DNA of 64,000 bases, from positions 62,001 to 126,000 of the forward strand of contig NZ_CP106735.1 of NCBI RefSeq assembly GCF_025639805.1. Direction: 5' to 3'. Positions 24,542 to 34,400 of the stretch are shown here, piece after piece; position 1 is the first letter of the stretch; the number at the start of each line of letters is the position of its first letter. A model generated the notes under the pieces. The model had not been told where the DNA came from, searched no databases, and saw nothing but the letters and a program-made list of their open reading frames with translations. Made by a program: the position numbers and the translations under genes. Source of the stretch: Reichenbachiella carrageenanivorans (GTDB lineage Bacteria > Bacteroidota > Bacteroidia > Cytophagales > Cyclobacteriaceae).

Positions 24542-25753
24542 ATGAGAAAAATAGCCATTTTTGCCGATGTCTTGGAGGAAAATTTTGACGGCGTCAGTAT
24601 AACACTGCACAAGATACTCGCAGCTATTCCTTCAGATCAATTCAAAATACTAGTCATTACTGCTCATCCTCCAAAAGACCTCAGCCAATTTCCTCATCAA
24701 ATACACCTATGTCCATACCTTAGTCTCCCTTTCCAAAAAGGCTATCGATTAGGACTACCCGACAGAAAAAAACTCAACATAGTATTAGCAGATTTTAAAC
24801 CAGACTTGATACACTTCACTTCTCCTTCTTTGTTCGGGAGGTTTGCTATTCGCTATGCAAAAAAGCATAACCTGCCTGTGATGAACATTTACCACACACA
24901 TTTTCCCGTGTATTTACAGTATTACATTGGAAAATTAGGCGATCTGCTTTTTGGCGGAATTATCAAACATGCCTTGATGTGGTTTTACCGCAATTCTGAT
25001 CTCACACTGGCGCCCACTCGTACAATTAAGAAAGACCTTATCAAGCTTGGCATCTCCCATGAAGGGATAAAAGTATGGGGGAGATCGCTACAAGTGGGGG
25101 ATTTCAGTCCAGACTTCAAAGATCCTGCGTTATTTGATGTCGTCATACCAAGAGGACACAAAAAAGTGTTATTTGTCAGCCGCCTAATCAAAGAGAAAGA
25201 AATGGCCATGCTCTACAAGGTCTATCGAAAATTGCGCAAGGCTGACAAGAATATAACCATGATCATCACCGGAGAAGGGCCAAAAAGAGAATGGCTAGAA
25301 AACAAAATGCCTAAGGCTGTTTTTACAGGCAAGAAAGTAGGTCTTGAACTCTCGAAAATATACGCTTCGTGTGATCTCTTCTTTTTCCCATCGGTATCCG
25401 AAACCTTCGGCAATGTAGTAATAGAAGCCATGGCTTCAGGCCTGCCTGTAGTAGCCGCTGATGCTGGAGGGCCATCAGAGCTGGTACGACACAAAAAAAC
25501 AGGCTACTTAGTGAAGCCTGGCAAACCAAAGAAGTTTAGCAATAGAATAATAGAGATATTAGCTAACGAGACCATGCAACAAGAGATGGGACAAGAAGCC
25601 CAGACATATATTCAATCTCGAAGCATTGAAAGCCTTCACCATCAACTTTGGGCGATCTATCATGAAAGTATCCGCAAATATCAAGACGAAAAGGAAAAAG
25701 CAACAAGTCCTGAAGTGACCCTAGATCAATCTGCTATCGCCCTGACTAAATAA
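24542..25753 (+). CDS. Glycosyltransferase family 4, mannosyl/sulfoquinovosyl-transferase-like
   Basis: A 403-aa GT-B retaining transferase. Family traits are ENFDGVSITLHKIL near the N-terminus (the G-x-x-x loop), YHTHFPVYLQYY at about 119-130 (as in MgtA/SQD2-like lipid glycosyltransferases), KKVLFVSRLIKEKEM opening the second domain, and PSVSETFGNVVIEAMASGLP with the two conserved glutamates. Such enzymes often glycosylate diacylglycerol or polyprenyl-linked sugars at the membrane, so a glycolipid acceptor is plausible but inferred. The last 35 residues are a charged tail. A bidirectional terminator follows. Confidence 0.85.
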   Translation: MRKIAIFADVLEENFDGVSITLHKILAAIPSDQFKILVITAHPPKDLSQFPHQIHLCPYLSLPFQKGYRLGLPDRKKLNIVLADFKPDLIHFTSPSLFGRFAIRYAKKHNLPVMNIYHTHFPVYLQYYIGKLGDLLFGGIIKHALMWFYRNSDLTLAPTRTIKKDLIKLGISHEGIKVWGRSLQVGDFSPDFKDPALFDVVIPRGHKKVLFVSRLIKEKEMAMLYKVYRKLRKADKNITMIITGEGPKREWLENKMPKAVFTGKKVGLELSKIYASCDLFFFPSVSETFGNVVIEAMASGLPVVAADAGGPSELVRHKKTGYLVKPGKPKKFSNRIIEILANETMQQEMGQEAQTYIQSRSIESLHHQLWAIYHESIRKYQDEKEKATSPEVTLDQSAIALTK

Positions 25754-25770
25754 AATAATCAAGGCATAAA

Positions 25771-25806
25771 AAAAACCCATCCCAACAAGTGTTGAAATGG
25801 GTTTTT
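25771..25806. terminator. Bidirectional terminator between the glycosyltransferase and tsf
   Basis: AAAAACCCAT (25771-25780) pairs with ATGGGTTTTT (25797-25806), with an inner CAAC/GTTG extension around the loop AAGT. A-run before and T-run after serve both converging transcripts. Confidence 0.8.
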
Positions 25807-25823
25807 ATTTGAATCGGAGTCAA

Positions 25824-26657
25824 TTATCCGATGGTAATTCTTTTAAATTCAGCAACAGTCATGCCTTTGCTTACACTATCAAGGTACTGTGAAATATTCA
25901 CTCCATTGTCTTTTACAAATGCTTGGCTCAACAAAGTGTTTTCTTTATAGAATTTATTCAATTTACCAAGAGCAATTTTTTCAAGCATTGCTTCTGGCTT
26001 GCCTTCTTGTCTGGCTTGATCTTTTCCAATTTCGATTTCTTTCTCCACTACCGTAGCATCTACACCGTCTTTATCTACAGCCACTGGGTTCATAGCTGCA
26101 ATCTGCATACCTACGTCTTTACCAGCTTCTAAGACATCCGCACCATTGGTGTTTTTCAAAGAAACCAAAACGCCCAATTTGCTACCTGCATGGATATAAG
26201 GAACAACCGCTTCGCCTTCCATTACTTCGTAAGCTACAATGTCTAATTTCTCACCAATTTTACCTATTAACTCAGTGATTTTATCATCAAATGTCAAGTC
26301 ACCGTCTGCTTTCAATGCTTTCAATGCAGCAGCATCAGCAGGCTTTTGAGTGAATGCAGCAGTTGCCAATTCTTCACCAAGTGAAACGAATGCATCGTTT
26401 TTAGCCACAAAGTCAGTTTCACAAGAGAATGCCACTAATACACCAACCGTATGGTCTTCGTTAGTTTTTACAATTACAATACCCTCGTTAGTTTCTCTAT
26501 CAGCTCTAGATGCAGAAACTTTCTGACCTTTTTTTCTCAGAATTTCGATGGCTTTATCGAAATCACCTTCAGCCTCAACCAAGGCCTTTTTACAATCCAT
26601 CATACCAGCTCCAGTCATCTGACGCAGCTTGTTTACATCTTGTGCAGTAATTGCCAT
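25824..26657 (-). CDS. tsf: Elongation factor Ts
   Basis: Guanine-nucleotide exchange factor for EF-Tu. The N-terminal UBA-like module (VNKLRQMTGAGMMDCKKAL) and the core motif FSCETDFVAKND are unmistakable. The frame extends 13 codons upstream to 26696, but the conserved N-terminus MAITAQDVNKLRQ begins at the ATG at 26655-26657, giving 277 aa, the normal length. It is the last gene of the rplM-rpsI-rpsB-tsf cluster and is separated from rpsB by 113 bases that contain a nested hairpin. Confidence 0.96.
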   Translation of the reverse strand: MAITAQDVNKLRQMTGAGMMDCKKALVEAEGDFDKAIEILRKKGQKVSASRADRETNEGIVIVKTNEDHTVGVLVAFSCETDFVAKNDAFVSLGEELATAAFTQKPADAAALKALKADGDLTFDDKITELIGKIGEKLDIVAYEVMEGEAVVPYIHAGSKLGVLVSLKNTNGADVLEAGKDVGMQIAAMNPVAVDKDGVDATVVEKEIEIGKDQARQEGKPEAMLEKIALGKLNKFYKENTLLSQAFVKDNGVNISQYLDSVSKGMTVAEFKRITIG

Positions 26658-26699
26658 TATTAATGTATTTATGTCTTTTAAAATCGATTTAAACAAAAA

Positions 26700-26737
26700 T
26701 TGAACACCGTCCCGATATGCTTCGGGACAATGTTCAA
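26700..26737 (-). other. Nested hairpin between rpsB and tsf
   Basis: Two concentric inverted repeats: TTGAACA (26700-26706) with TGTTCAA (26731-26737), and GTCCCGA (26709-26715) with TCGGGAC (26722-26728). On the transcript this is a two-tier stem-loop with no strong T-run, so partial termination, RNA processing or translational control is more likely than a full stop. Confidence 0.6.
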
Positions 26738-26770
26738 ATATATTATTTCAAGCCTTATAATTTAAGTGAA

Positions 26771-27538
26771 TTATTCAGCTGCTTCTGCTTTTTCATCCAC
26801 AGCTGCTTTTGCTGCTGCTTCTTCCTGATCTTTCTTCTCGTCTCTATCTTTCTTTCTCTCAGCAAGTGCTTCTTCCATTTCTTTACCGATATGACCGATG
26901 ATCAATTGAATTGATTTGAATGCATCATCATTCGCAGGAATTGGGAAATCTACTTGGTTTGGATCAGAGTTAGTATCAACCATAGCGAATACAGGAATGT
27001 TCAATTTCTGTGCTTCTTTGATGGCGATGTGCTCTCTTTTGATATCTACTACGAAAAGTGCTGCAGGCAATCTTGTCAAATCAGCGATTCCTCCTAGGAC
27101 TCTTTCTAATTTCACTTTTTCTCTGCTAATCATCAACTTTTCTCTTTTTGCAAGATTTTTGAAAGCGTCATCTTTCAACATCTTGTCCATAGAAGACATC
27201 TTCTTAAGAGATTTTCTAATTGTTGCAAAGTTGGTAAGCATACCACCCAACCATCTATCGGTTACGTAAGGCATTCTTAATCTCTTTGCTTCTTCAGTTA
27301 CGATTTCACGTGCTTGCTTTTTTGTAGCAACGAACATTACTTTTCGTCCTGATTTCACTATCTGCTTGAGTGCATTTGATGCTTCTTCGAGGCATTCAAG
27401 CGATTTATGTAGATCGATAATATGGATACCGTTCTTCTCCATGAAGATAAACGGAGCCATACGTGGATCCCACTTTCTCGTCAAGTGTCCGAAATGAACA
27501 CCAGCATCAAGTAAGTCTTTATGCTCTAATTTGGCCAT
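26771..27538 (-). CDS. rpsB: Small ribosomal subunit protein S2
   Basis: Ribosomal protein uS2, 255 aa. Conserved stretches include [17 protein letters not shown] near the N-terminus, [26 protein letters not shown] and [14 protein letters not shown] Lys/Glu/Ala-rich tail of about 30 residues follows the conserved fold, common in Bacteroidota. It lies 33 bases downstream of rpsI and upstream of tsf, the standard pairing. Confidence 0.97.
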   Translation of the reverse strand: MAKLEHKDLLDAGVHFGHLTRKWDPRMAPFIFMEKNGIHIIDLHKSLECLEEASNALKQIVKSGRKVMFVATKKQAREIVTEEAKRLRMPYVTDRWLGGMLTNFATIRKSLKKMSSMDKMLKDDAFKNLAKREKLMISREKVKLERVLGGIADLTRLPAALFVVDIKREHIAIKEAQKLNIPVFAMVDTNSDPNQVDFPIPANDDAFKSIQLIIGHIGKEMEEALAERKKDRDEKKDQEEAAAKAAVDEKAEAAE

Positions 27539-27571
27539 TAAGTTTACTTATATATAAAAATAAAATATTGA

Positions 27572-27958
27572 TTAACGCTTGCTGAACTGGAACGCTCTTC
27601 TTGCCTTTCTTCTACCTGGCTTCTTACGTTCTACCATTCTAGGGTCTCTAGTCATGAAACCTTCTTTCTTCAATGCTGGTCTGTGCTCAGGATTAATCTC
27701 TACCAATGCTCTTGAGATTGCTAGTCTGATTGCTTCTGCCTGACCTTTGTAGCCACCGCCACCAACATTCACTTTAAAATCAAAGTTACCATCTTCTTCC
27801 ACGAGCACTAATGGCTGCTTCACGATAGTTTGATAGATTTCAAATGGGAAATATTCTTTCAACTCCCTGTTGTTGATTTTAATTTCACCTTTCCCAGGTG
27901 CCATAAACAATCTGGCTACAGATGTTTTTCTTCTTCCAATGGTGTTAGTTACTTCCAT
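27572..27958 (-). CDS. rpsI: Small ribosomal subunit protein S9
   Basis: Ribosomal protein uS9, 128 aa. IGRRKTSVARLFM at the N-terminus, GGGYKGQAEAIRLAISRAL in the middle and the basic C-terminal tail ending RRAFQFSKR, which reaches the ribosomal P-site tRNA, are all present. It starts 6 bases after the rplM stop. Confidence 0.97.
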   Translation of the reverse strand: MEVTNTIGRRKTSVARLFMAPGKGEIKINNRELKEYFPFEIYQTIVKQPLVLVEEDGNFDFKVNVGGGGYKGQAEAIRLAISRALVEINPEHRPALKKEGFMTRDPRMVERKKPGRRKARRAFQFSKR

Positions 27959-27964
27959 TCTAGA

Positions 27965-28408
27965 TTATAATTTTATCTCTTTAGGGGTCTGAGCCTCATG
28001 CTTGTGCTCTGATCCTTCATATACGTACAAGTTGCCAAACAAAGCTCTCCCGAGTCTATTTTTAGGCAACATACCTCTTACGGCTCTTTCAACAAGAATA
28101 GTGGATGACTTAGCCAACACTTCATTCGGTGTCTGTGTTCTTTGGCCGCCTGGATATCCAGTATGCGAAATGTACTGCTTGTCAGTCCATTTTTTACCCG
28201 TCATCTTCACCTTATCGGAATTGATAACGATCACGTTATCTCCACAGTCGGTATTAGGTGTGTAGCCCGGCTTGTGCTTTCCTCTTATCATTTTGGCTAC
28301 TTCACTAGCCAATCTTCCCAATACTTTTCCTTCAGCATCTACAACTACCCAGTTTTTACTGGCTGTTGCCTTGTTGGTCATCGCTGTTTTATAACTTATT
28401 GAATCCAC
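27965..28408 (-). CDS. rplM: Large ribosomal subunit protein L13
   Basis: Ribosomal protein uL13, 147 aa. Family stretches: WVVVDAEGKVLGRLASEVA, MIRGKHKPGYTPNTDCGD and VRGMLPKNRLGRALF. The start is GTG (28406-28408), giving MDSISYKTAMTNKAT, which aligns with the usual Bacteroidota N-terminus; the internal ATG would delete it. It is the first gene of the rplM-rpsI-rpsB-tsf operon and has a good promoter about 50 bases upstream. Confidence 0.97.
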   Translation of the reverse strand: MDSISYKTAMTNKATASKNWVVVDAEGKVLGRLASEVAKMIRGKHKPGYTPNTDCGDNVIVINSDKVKMTGKKWTDKQYISHTGYPGGQRTQTPNEVLAKSSTILVERAVRGMLPKNRLGRALFGNLYVYEGSEHKHEAQTPKEIKL

Positions 28409-28460
28409 TGTTTTTATCGATTTTTTCTAGTCAAAATCCTATGCCCCTCAAAAAGGGACA

Positions 28461-28492
28461 CAAAAATAGAAGTTTATATTCTGAAAAGCAAA
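28461..28492 (-). promoter_or_regulatory. Promoter of the rplM operon
   Basis: On the minus strand TTTG (28489-28492) and TATTTTTG (28461-28468) are 20 bases apart, the arrangement of the Bacteroidota primary-sigma promoter (TTTG, about 19-21, TANNTTTG). Transcription would begin about 40-45 bases before the GTG start. Confidence 0.6.
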
Positions 28493-28551
28493 GGCTTATC
28501 TAGAAAAAGACTGAAATACAGCCTCATAAAGATCTAAATAGGTAAAATAAA

Positions 28552-28581
28552 AAAACCGAAAGAGATTACTCTTTCGGTTTT
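28552..28581 (-). terminator. Terminator of the SusC/SusD operon
   Basis: Perfect 13-bp stem, AAAACCGAAAGAG (28552-28564) with CTCTTTCGGTTTT (28569-28581), loop of four bases. On the minus strand a run of T follows, a classic intrinsic terminator 41 bases after the last gene of the operon. Confidence 0.85.
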
Positions 28582-28621
28582 CCATATTATCGGTAGAGTA
28601 CTAGACTCTATTTACTCTCAA

Positions 28622-29998
28622 TTAATAGCCTGTAAACACGCCACTTGCGTCGTATGAGAAGCTACCAGTCGAGATGTCACTCGCATAGCCATACTTATCT
28701 ACGGCTATCCAGTAAACATCGTACGTTGCTTCAGTAGTACTCATAAGTACTTTTACATTGTCTCCAGCCTTGACCAATTCTCCAGTAAAGTCATCGATCG
28801 ATTCTGGTGCATCTTCGTCTTCGTCTAACAACTCATAGTAGTAACCTGCAACCCCTATTCCTACATCAGCAGAATTATCAGGTGTCAAAACAACCCATCG
28901 GTCTGAATCAACAGGCGTAGCCGAAAGTTCTGCTGCTGCTGAAGTTGGCACTGAAGGGCCTACTGCATCCACTGTCAGATTAGGAGGATTCCCAAGTGGT
29001 CCATTAATGTATGCATTACCCGCTAAATCTACCCAATCACCTTCAATAGAGACGAGTATAGTAGCAGCATCTGCAATACTATCGGATACAGTATAACTAG
29101 CAGACCAAGCCATCATATCTTCAGAAGTAAATTCAACAGAATCTTCAACTACTTTGTCTACACCATTTACTTTTCTTGTGTATTCAAAGTATATAAATAT
29201 AGCTGTATCCGCTTCTGTTGCCATAGTAGGTCTCATTGCCTCATTGAACGACACAGAATAAGTGATATCCAAACCAGATGCAACAACATCTGCAACAGCA
29301 TCACCTGGTGTTGCGATTGGCACTGTGTTATCCACCATTTGAAGTTTCACAAATACACTATCAGCTTCTTCGCCACTATAGTCATCATTCACTACTACTC
29401 CGTCGATTCTACCCTCAGGCTGACCGTCTCCAGCACCCCCTGTATATAATGCATAGTACTTCGTAGTAGAAGCTTTGTAAGCAGCAAGATCAGTCAAATC
29501 ATCACCTGTAGATATAAAAGGAGCTTTCCCCTTATAAAATCCAGAAGTATCAGATGCGACAGCTCCATTGATCACAATATCTGGTGTAGCCGTCAAAGGC
29601 GCATCGAAAGTAAAAAACACGGTATCAACTCCTCCATTATTTACTGATCCAGATCCAAAATAAGAGGTAGTTACACCTACGCCTATTTTGGCAACTGAGA
29701 TATCCACCCATCCATCATAGCTACCATTGCTAGCTGAAAGTTTTACATCTCCGAAAGAAGTAAAAGTCAATTTCACTGAATTTCCAGTAGAAGAAGCCAT
29801 TGTTGCTGGGCCTTCTACTGTCCATTCTATGGTGTTGTTGGTATCTCCTACCGTGTAAGTCGCTGTATCCTCAGGGCTTACGCTCTGAGCTCCTACGATA
29901 AATAATCTCTTAAAATCACTAGACTCAAGAGATTCCTCACATGCTGATATTAAGCCTAAAGCCAACAGCATTAAGGATATATTAAGTATATTCTTCAT
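28622..29998 (-). CDS. SusCD-associated surface lipoprotein with PKD/Ig-like repeats
   Basis: A 458-aa lipoprotein, third gene of the SusC-SusD operon. The signal peptide ends LGLISAC, so Cys20 is lipidated; the following ESLESSD is acidic, like Bacteroidota lipoprotein export signals. A PKD-like region (TYTVGDTNNTIEWTVEGPAT, then VKLTFTSFGDVKLSAS) covers about 40-105, followed by beta-sandwich-like segments and a final domain with VDKYGYAS. No catalytic motif is seen. Proteins in this position usually bind the substrate at the surface and help SusCD. The start is 36 bases downstream of the SusD stop. Confidence 0.75.
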   Translation of the reverse strand: MKNILNISLMLLALGLISACEESLESSDFKRLFIVGAQSVSPEDTATYTVGDTNNTIEWTVEGPATMASSTGNSVKLTFTSFGDVKLSASNGSYDGWVDISVAKIGVGVTTSYFGSGSVNNGGVDTVFFTFDAPLTATPDIVINGAVASDTSGFYKGKAPFISTGDDLTDLAAYKASTTKYYALYTGGAGDGQPEGRIDGVVVNDDYSGEEADSVFVKLQMVDNTVPIATPGDAVADVVASGLDITYSVSFNEAMRPTMATEADTAIFIYFEYTRKVNGVDKVVEDSVEFTSEDMMAWSASYTVSDSIADAATILVSIEGDWVDLAGNAYINGPLGNPPNLTVDAVGPSVPTSAAAELSATPVDSDRWVVLTPDNSADVGIGVAGYYYELLDEDEDAPESIDDFTGELVKAGDNVKVLMSTTEATYDVYWIAVDKYGYASDISTGSFSYDASGVFTGY

Positions 29999-30034
29999 AT
30001 TAATTGCGATTATTTAGTTAATCAATAGGTTAAA

Positions 30035-31471
30035 TTAGTTTAAATCCCAAAAGATTCGAGAATCACCATTATCTCCACCTAGCGCACTACTAGCCGCTGT
30101 ATAATTAGTGGTGTTAATTAATGGTTCAGCAGTAGGGTAAACTAGTCTATGAGGATTTGGTGTCCCATCAGAAGCTGCTGGCAAAAGCTCAGGAAAGTTT
30201 AATCTTCTCGCTTCAGTCCATGCCTCGTGCCCTTGATTAAAAGCCGCAATATACTTCTGTCTTCCTATTTTCTCTTTATAAGTACCACTAGCAGAAGCAT
30301 ATGCCACACCTGAGCTAGCCAAATAGGCTGCTGCATCAGCAGCAGTAAATCCCCAAGATTCGAAAGACGCTTTCACCCCGTTATCATAATGAGTAGCTGC
30401 AGTACCTGAAATAAAACCTCTCTCCACAGCCTCCGCTAGCATAAATGATACCGCCGCATAATCCATGATCATACCTGGATAATCTGCTTCAACCAATGCT
30501 GGGTCAATATGAGTCAATAACGCATAAGCGTTTCCTTCGGCTCCATAAATACCACCCGTATAACCTGCAGCAATATTGTCGTCTAGATACGCGTCGATTC
30601 TAGGATCTGACAAACCTTCCAGCATGTCTATGAAGAATTTAGTAACTACAAAGTCAGAAGCTCTACTATCCACTACAAAGTAATCATAGATTGGGTTAGT
30701 ATATGGCTGACCTGTGCTAAATGCATAAGATGCATTATCAGCATTAGATTCAAACACACCTCCTGCTACTGCTTCAGATACGATCGTCCCAGGGTTCATT
30801 GAAGCTACGTCTGCTACTCTCATTCCGATTTTCAATTTCAAAGAGTTACCAAACTTTTTCCAAAGCTCCATATCGCCACCATAAAGAATATCACCACTTG
30901 TGCTGAAACCAGCAGCAGTAACATCAATGTCTGCGATTGCAGCATTCAAACTATCCAAAATAGCACCATAGATATAGTCACCTGTATCATAGGTAGGTAC
31001 TACATTATTTACATCTAATGCATCTGTATATGGTACACTTCCAAAATTGTCCACTAAGTACTGATAAGCGAATACTTCCATAATTCTGATTTGTGCCAAT
31101 TTGTTTTTCTTTTCAGGCAACAAAGCATCTGAAACTTCTTCACTTGCTACTACTTCTTTAGCATCATTCAATTCATACAAACTTTCAGTATAAATATTAT
31201 CCCAGTGACTACCTCCAATATCTCTATTGGTTGAGTTATAACTGGCCTCCTGAATATATGTAGTTTGAGTCAAGAAATTAGACCACATTCTATCCACATT
31301 GTGGTTGTAATCTATATTGACGAATTGCTTTACCAAATTATACTGACCATACGTAAAAAGAACTTCTGCTCCAACCTCTGAAGGGTTCTTAGGGTCAACA
31401 TTCAATTCTGAGATGTCATCACATGAAAACATCCCGATTGCTATTCCTAATATTAATAATGTCTTTTTCAT
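30035..31471 (-). CDS. SusD/RagB-family substrate-binding lipoprotein
   Basis: A 478-aa surface lipoprotein that caps the SusC barrel and hands substrate to it. The signal peptide ends GMFSC (Cys17), followed by the typical DDISELNVDPKNPSEV. The fold is helical with TPR-like repeats; RIMEVFAYQYLVDNFGSVPYTDAL is the family's most conserved stretch, and the C-terminal RQKYIAAFNQGHEAWTEARR matches the SusD-like_2 group. Length is normal. It sits 12 bases after susC. Members of this group often serve peptide or unknown-nutrient transporters rather than starch. Confidence 0.9.
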   Translation of the reverse strand: MKKTLLILGIAIGMFSCDDISELNVDPKNPSEVGAEVLFTYGQYNLVKQFVNIDYNHNVDRMWSNFLTQTTYIQEASYNSTNRDIGGSHWDNIYTESLYELNDAKEVVASEEVSDALLPEKKNKLAQIRIMEVFAYQYLVDNFGSVPYTDALDVNNVVPTYDTGDYIYGAILDSLNAAIADIDVTAAGFSTSGDILYGGDMELWKKFGNSLKLKIGMRVADVASMNPGTIVSEAVAGGVFESNADNASYAFSTGQPYTNPIYDYFVVDSRASDFVVTKFFIDMLEGLSDPRIDAYLDDNIAAGYTGGIYGAEGNAYALLTHIDPALVEADYPGMIMDYAAVSFMLAEAVERGFISGTAATHYDNGVKASFESWGFTAADAAAYLASSGVAYASASGTYKEKIGRQKYIAAFNQGHEAWTEARRLNFPELLPAASDGTPNPHRLVYPTAEPLINTTNYTAASSALGGDNGDSRIFWDLN

Positions 31472-31483
31472 TTCTATCTAATT

Positions 31484-34400
31484 TTAGAATTGGAAGTTTA
31501 CATTGAAACCGAATTCTCTTGTACTAGGCAATGCACCATTTTGGATGCCTTGTCTGTTACCAGAACTTGTATTGTACTCAGGATCTGAGTGAGGCAAGTT
31601 CTTGTGGATAATCCAAAGATTTCTACCGAATACACCTACAGATACTTTGCTGATAAATAAGTTATCTAGCATAGATGAAGGTAGGTTATAAGTAAGAGAC
31701 ATCTCTCTCAACTTCACATAAGACGCATCATACAATAAACCAGCATCTGCTAAAGAACCTCCTGTATCTCTAGATCCTCCATAAAATCCTTGAGGGTTAG
31801 TGTAAGTACCTGCAGCGGCTCTTACATCATTCGGAGAACCGTCTGCTTTCACTCCAGACAGAAGCATTCCTCCAGATGTATCATCTCCTGTCACAGGATC
31901 TCTGAGTGGGTTACCCAAGTCATTTAGACCTGCAGTTTCAGCATACAATCCAGTAGCCAAACCAAAGCCCATATCATAACTGATAATGTCTCCACCTTTT
32001 TGCATGTCAATCAAGAATCCAAAGCTCAACCCTTTGTAGCTGAAAGTGTTATTGATACCACCAGTCCAATCTGGTTGAATGTTACCAAGTATTTCATTGG
32101 TAGATTCAGTCATTAGGTATTTGCCATCTGATCCTACTACTCTTTGGCCATCTTGGTAAACGAAATCAGTACCAGTGATAGAACCATAGGCTTCTCCTTT
32201 TCTAGCATTGATCGCTGTAGACCAAGCAGAGAAGATCAATAAGTTTTCACCATCTTCATACAATGAAACAACTTTATTTCTGTTAGTTGCCCAGTTTGCA
32301 TTGATTCTCCAAGAGAAATCACCTGTTCTAACAGGCTCAGCAAAAATGCTCAACTCAATCCCTTTATTTTCCATCTCACCAGCATTCACGTACTTATAGT
32401 TAAATCCAGAAGCTGAAGAAATTTGTACTGGTAGAATTTGATCAACAGTGTTTTTCTTATAAAGCGAAATGTCTGCGCCTACTCTATTGTCTAAGAACTT
32501 AAGTTCCAATCCTAATTCTAATTCGTCTGTTTTTTCTGGTTTCAAATCTGGATTGTTTGACGTATCAGCAATCAAATCATTTCCACCAACATAAAACATG
32601 GGTACACCATCCAATGGAGTTGCTGCCTGATATGTGTTAGCTACACTATAAGAAGGAGCATCACCACGTACACTTGCAAATCCTAATCTTACTTTACCAA
32701 AGCTCAAAGCAGGCACATCTACTAACTCACTGAATACGAAGCTACCTGACACAGATGGGTACAAGTATGTGTTATGATCAGACGGCAACGTAGAAGACTG
32801 ATCTACACGAGCGGTTGCATCTAAGTACAGCATACCTTGGTAACCCAAAGATAACTGACCATAGTAACCATATTTCTTCACATGAATGTCTTGCTCAACA
32901 GGTGGCTCTAACGCACTTGCAGAGTTACTCAACGAATAAACACCTGGAATTACCAATCCACCATTTGTTTCGGCTCTAGAAGAAATAATTTTTCTATCCT
33001 TGATACTAAAACCAACAAGACCTCTTACAGAAAGCTTGTCAAAAGTTTTGTCGAATGACAACATAAAATCATTGTTGTATTCTTCGAAAGTACGTTGATA
33101 TTTTTCATACTCCGCTTGATCCAAGCTACCAACAGCCATTCTCTCTTCTTGAAGATCTGAATAAGAGTCTACTCCGAATCTAGCCATTGCTTTCAACCAA
33201 TCAGTGATCTGATAGTTTGCTTGGAATTTACCAAAGAACCTATTTCTCTTATCTGTCTCATAGTTTTCATTGAAAACAAAGAAAGGATTGTCAAAATAGT
33301 GAGGTCTTGTATCTCCAGTCCCATTAGGGTTCCATGTGATGTTTTTACCAGTAGACTCATATGCCTGCTCTTGCTGACGCATGTCTACGTTAGTACCAAA
33401 CCATTGTCTCACACCCTGTACTACGTTTTTACCATCGTATCCAGTACCGTATCTACCTCTACCTTCTATCCTAGAATAAGTCGCCTTACCGTCGATAGAT
33501 AGTTTGTCAGACAAATTCATTGTCGCGTTAAAATCAATGATGTTTTTTGTGATTTGGCTATTTGGTAAAATACCTGTACGATCATCATGAGTATACCCCA
33601 AACGTACTGTTCCTAATTCACTACCCCCTTGTAGGTTTACACTTGTGATATTAGCTACACCAGTCTGAAAAATATAATCAGCTCCATCTTTTGGGGCAAC
33701 CCAAGGACTTGGCTGCTGATAAGTATCCAATTCTGGATAGAACGAATCCCATTGGTACACCATCAAATTAGGATCGTAAGCCGCTCCAAAAGAAGCATCT
33801 TCTCCTGCTGGCACAACTAATTCGTCTTTAACACCATCTCCATCTATATCTTCATCATAAAATCCACCAGTGGATCCGTAGTATGGACCATATCCTTGTC
33901 CGTACTCTGTTTGATATTTAGGAAATGTACTTCTGTCGATAGTAGAAAAAGTAGTAGAGTGGTTTACATTGACCCCTATACCGTTTTGCTTTCTCGAACC
34001 TTTTTTGGTTGTAATCATGATTACACCATTAGCTGCATCAGAACCATATAGTGCTGCTGCAGTAGCTCCTTTCAATACAGAAATAGACTCAATTGTCTCT
34101 GGATCGATGTCTGATGCTGCATTACCATAATCATAGCCTCCACCTCCTCTAGTTTGAGTAGATGTATTAAGATTAGAGTTACTGATAGGAATACCATCTA
34201 CTACAAATAGTGCTTGGTTGTTTCCTGTGAAAGAGTTTGATCCTCTAATCACGGCATTTACAGAGCCTCCAATCGAGTTCGATTTTTTAATTTGAAGACC
34301 AGATACTCTACCTGACAATGAGCTAATGAAACTACCTTCTTTGGCAGTACTCACGTCAGATCCATCCACTTCCTGAACAGAGTATCCCAAAGAAGCTTTT

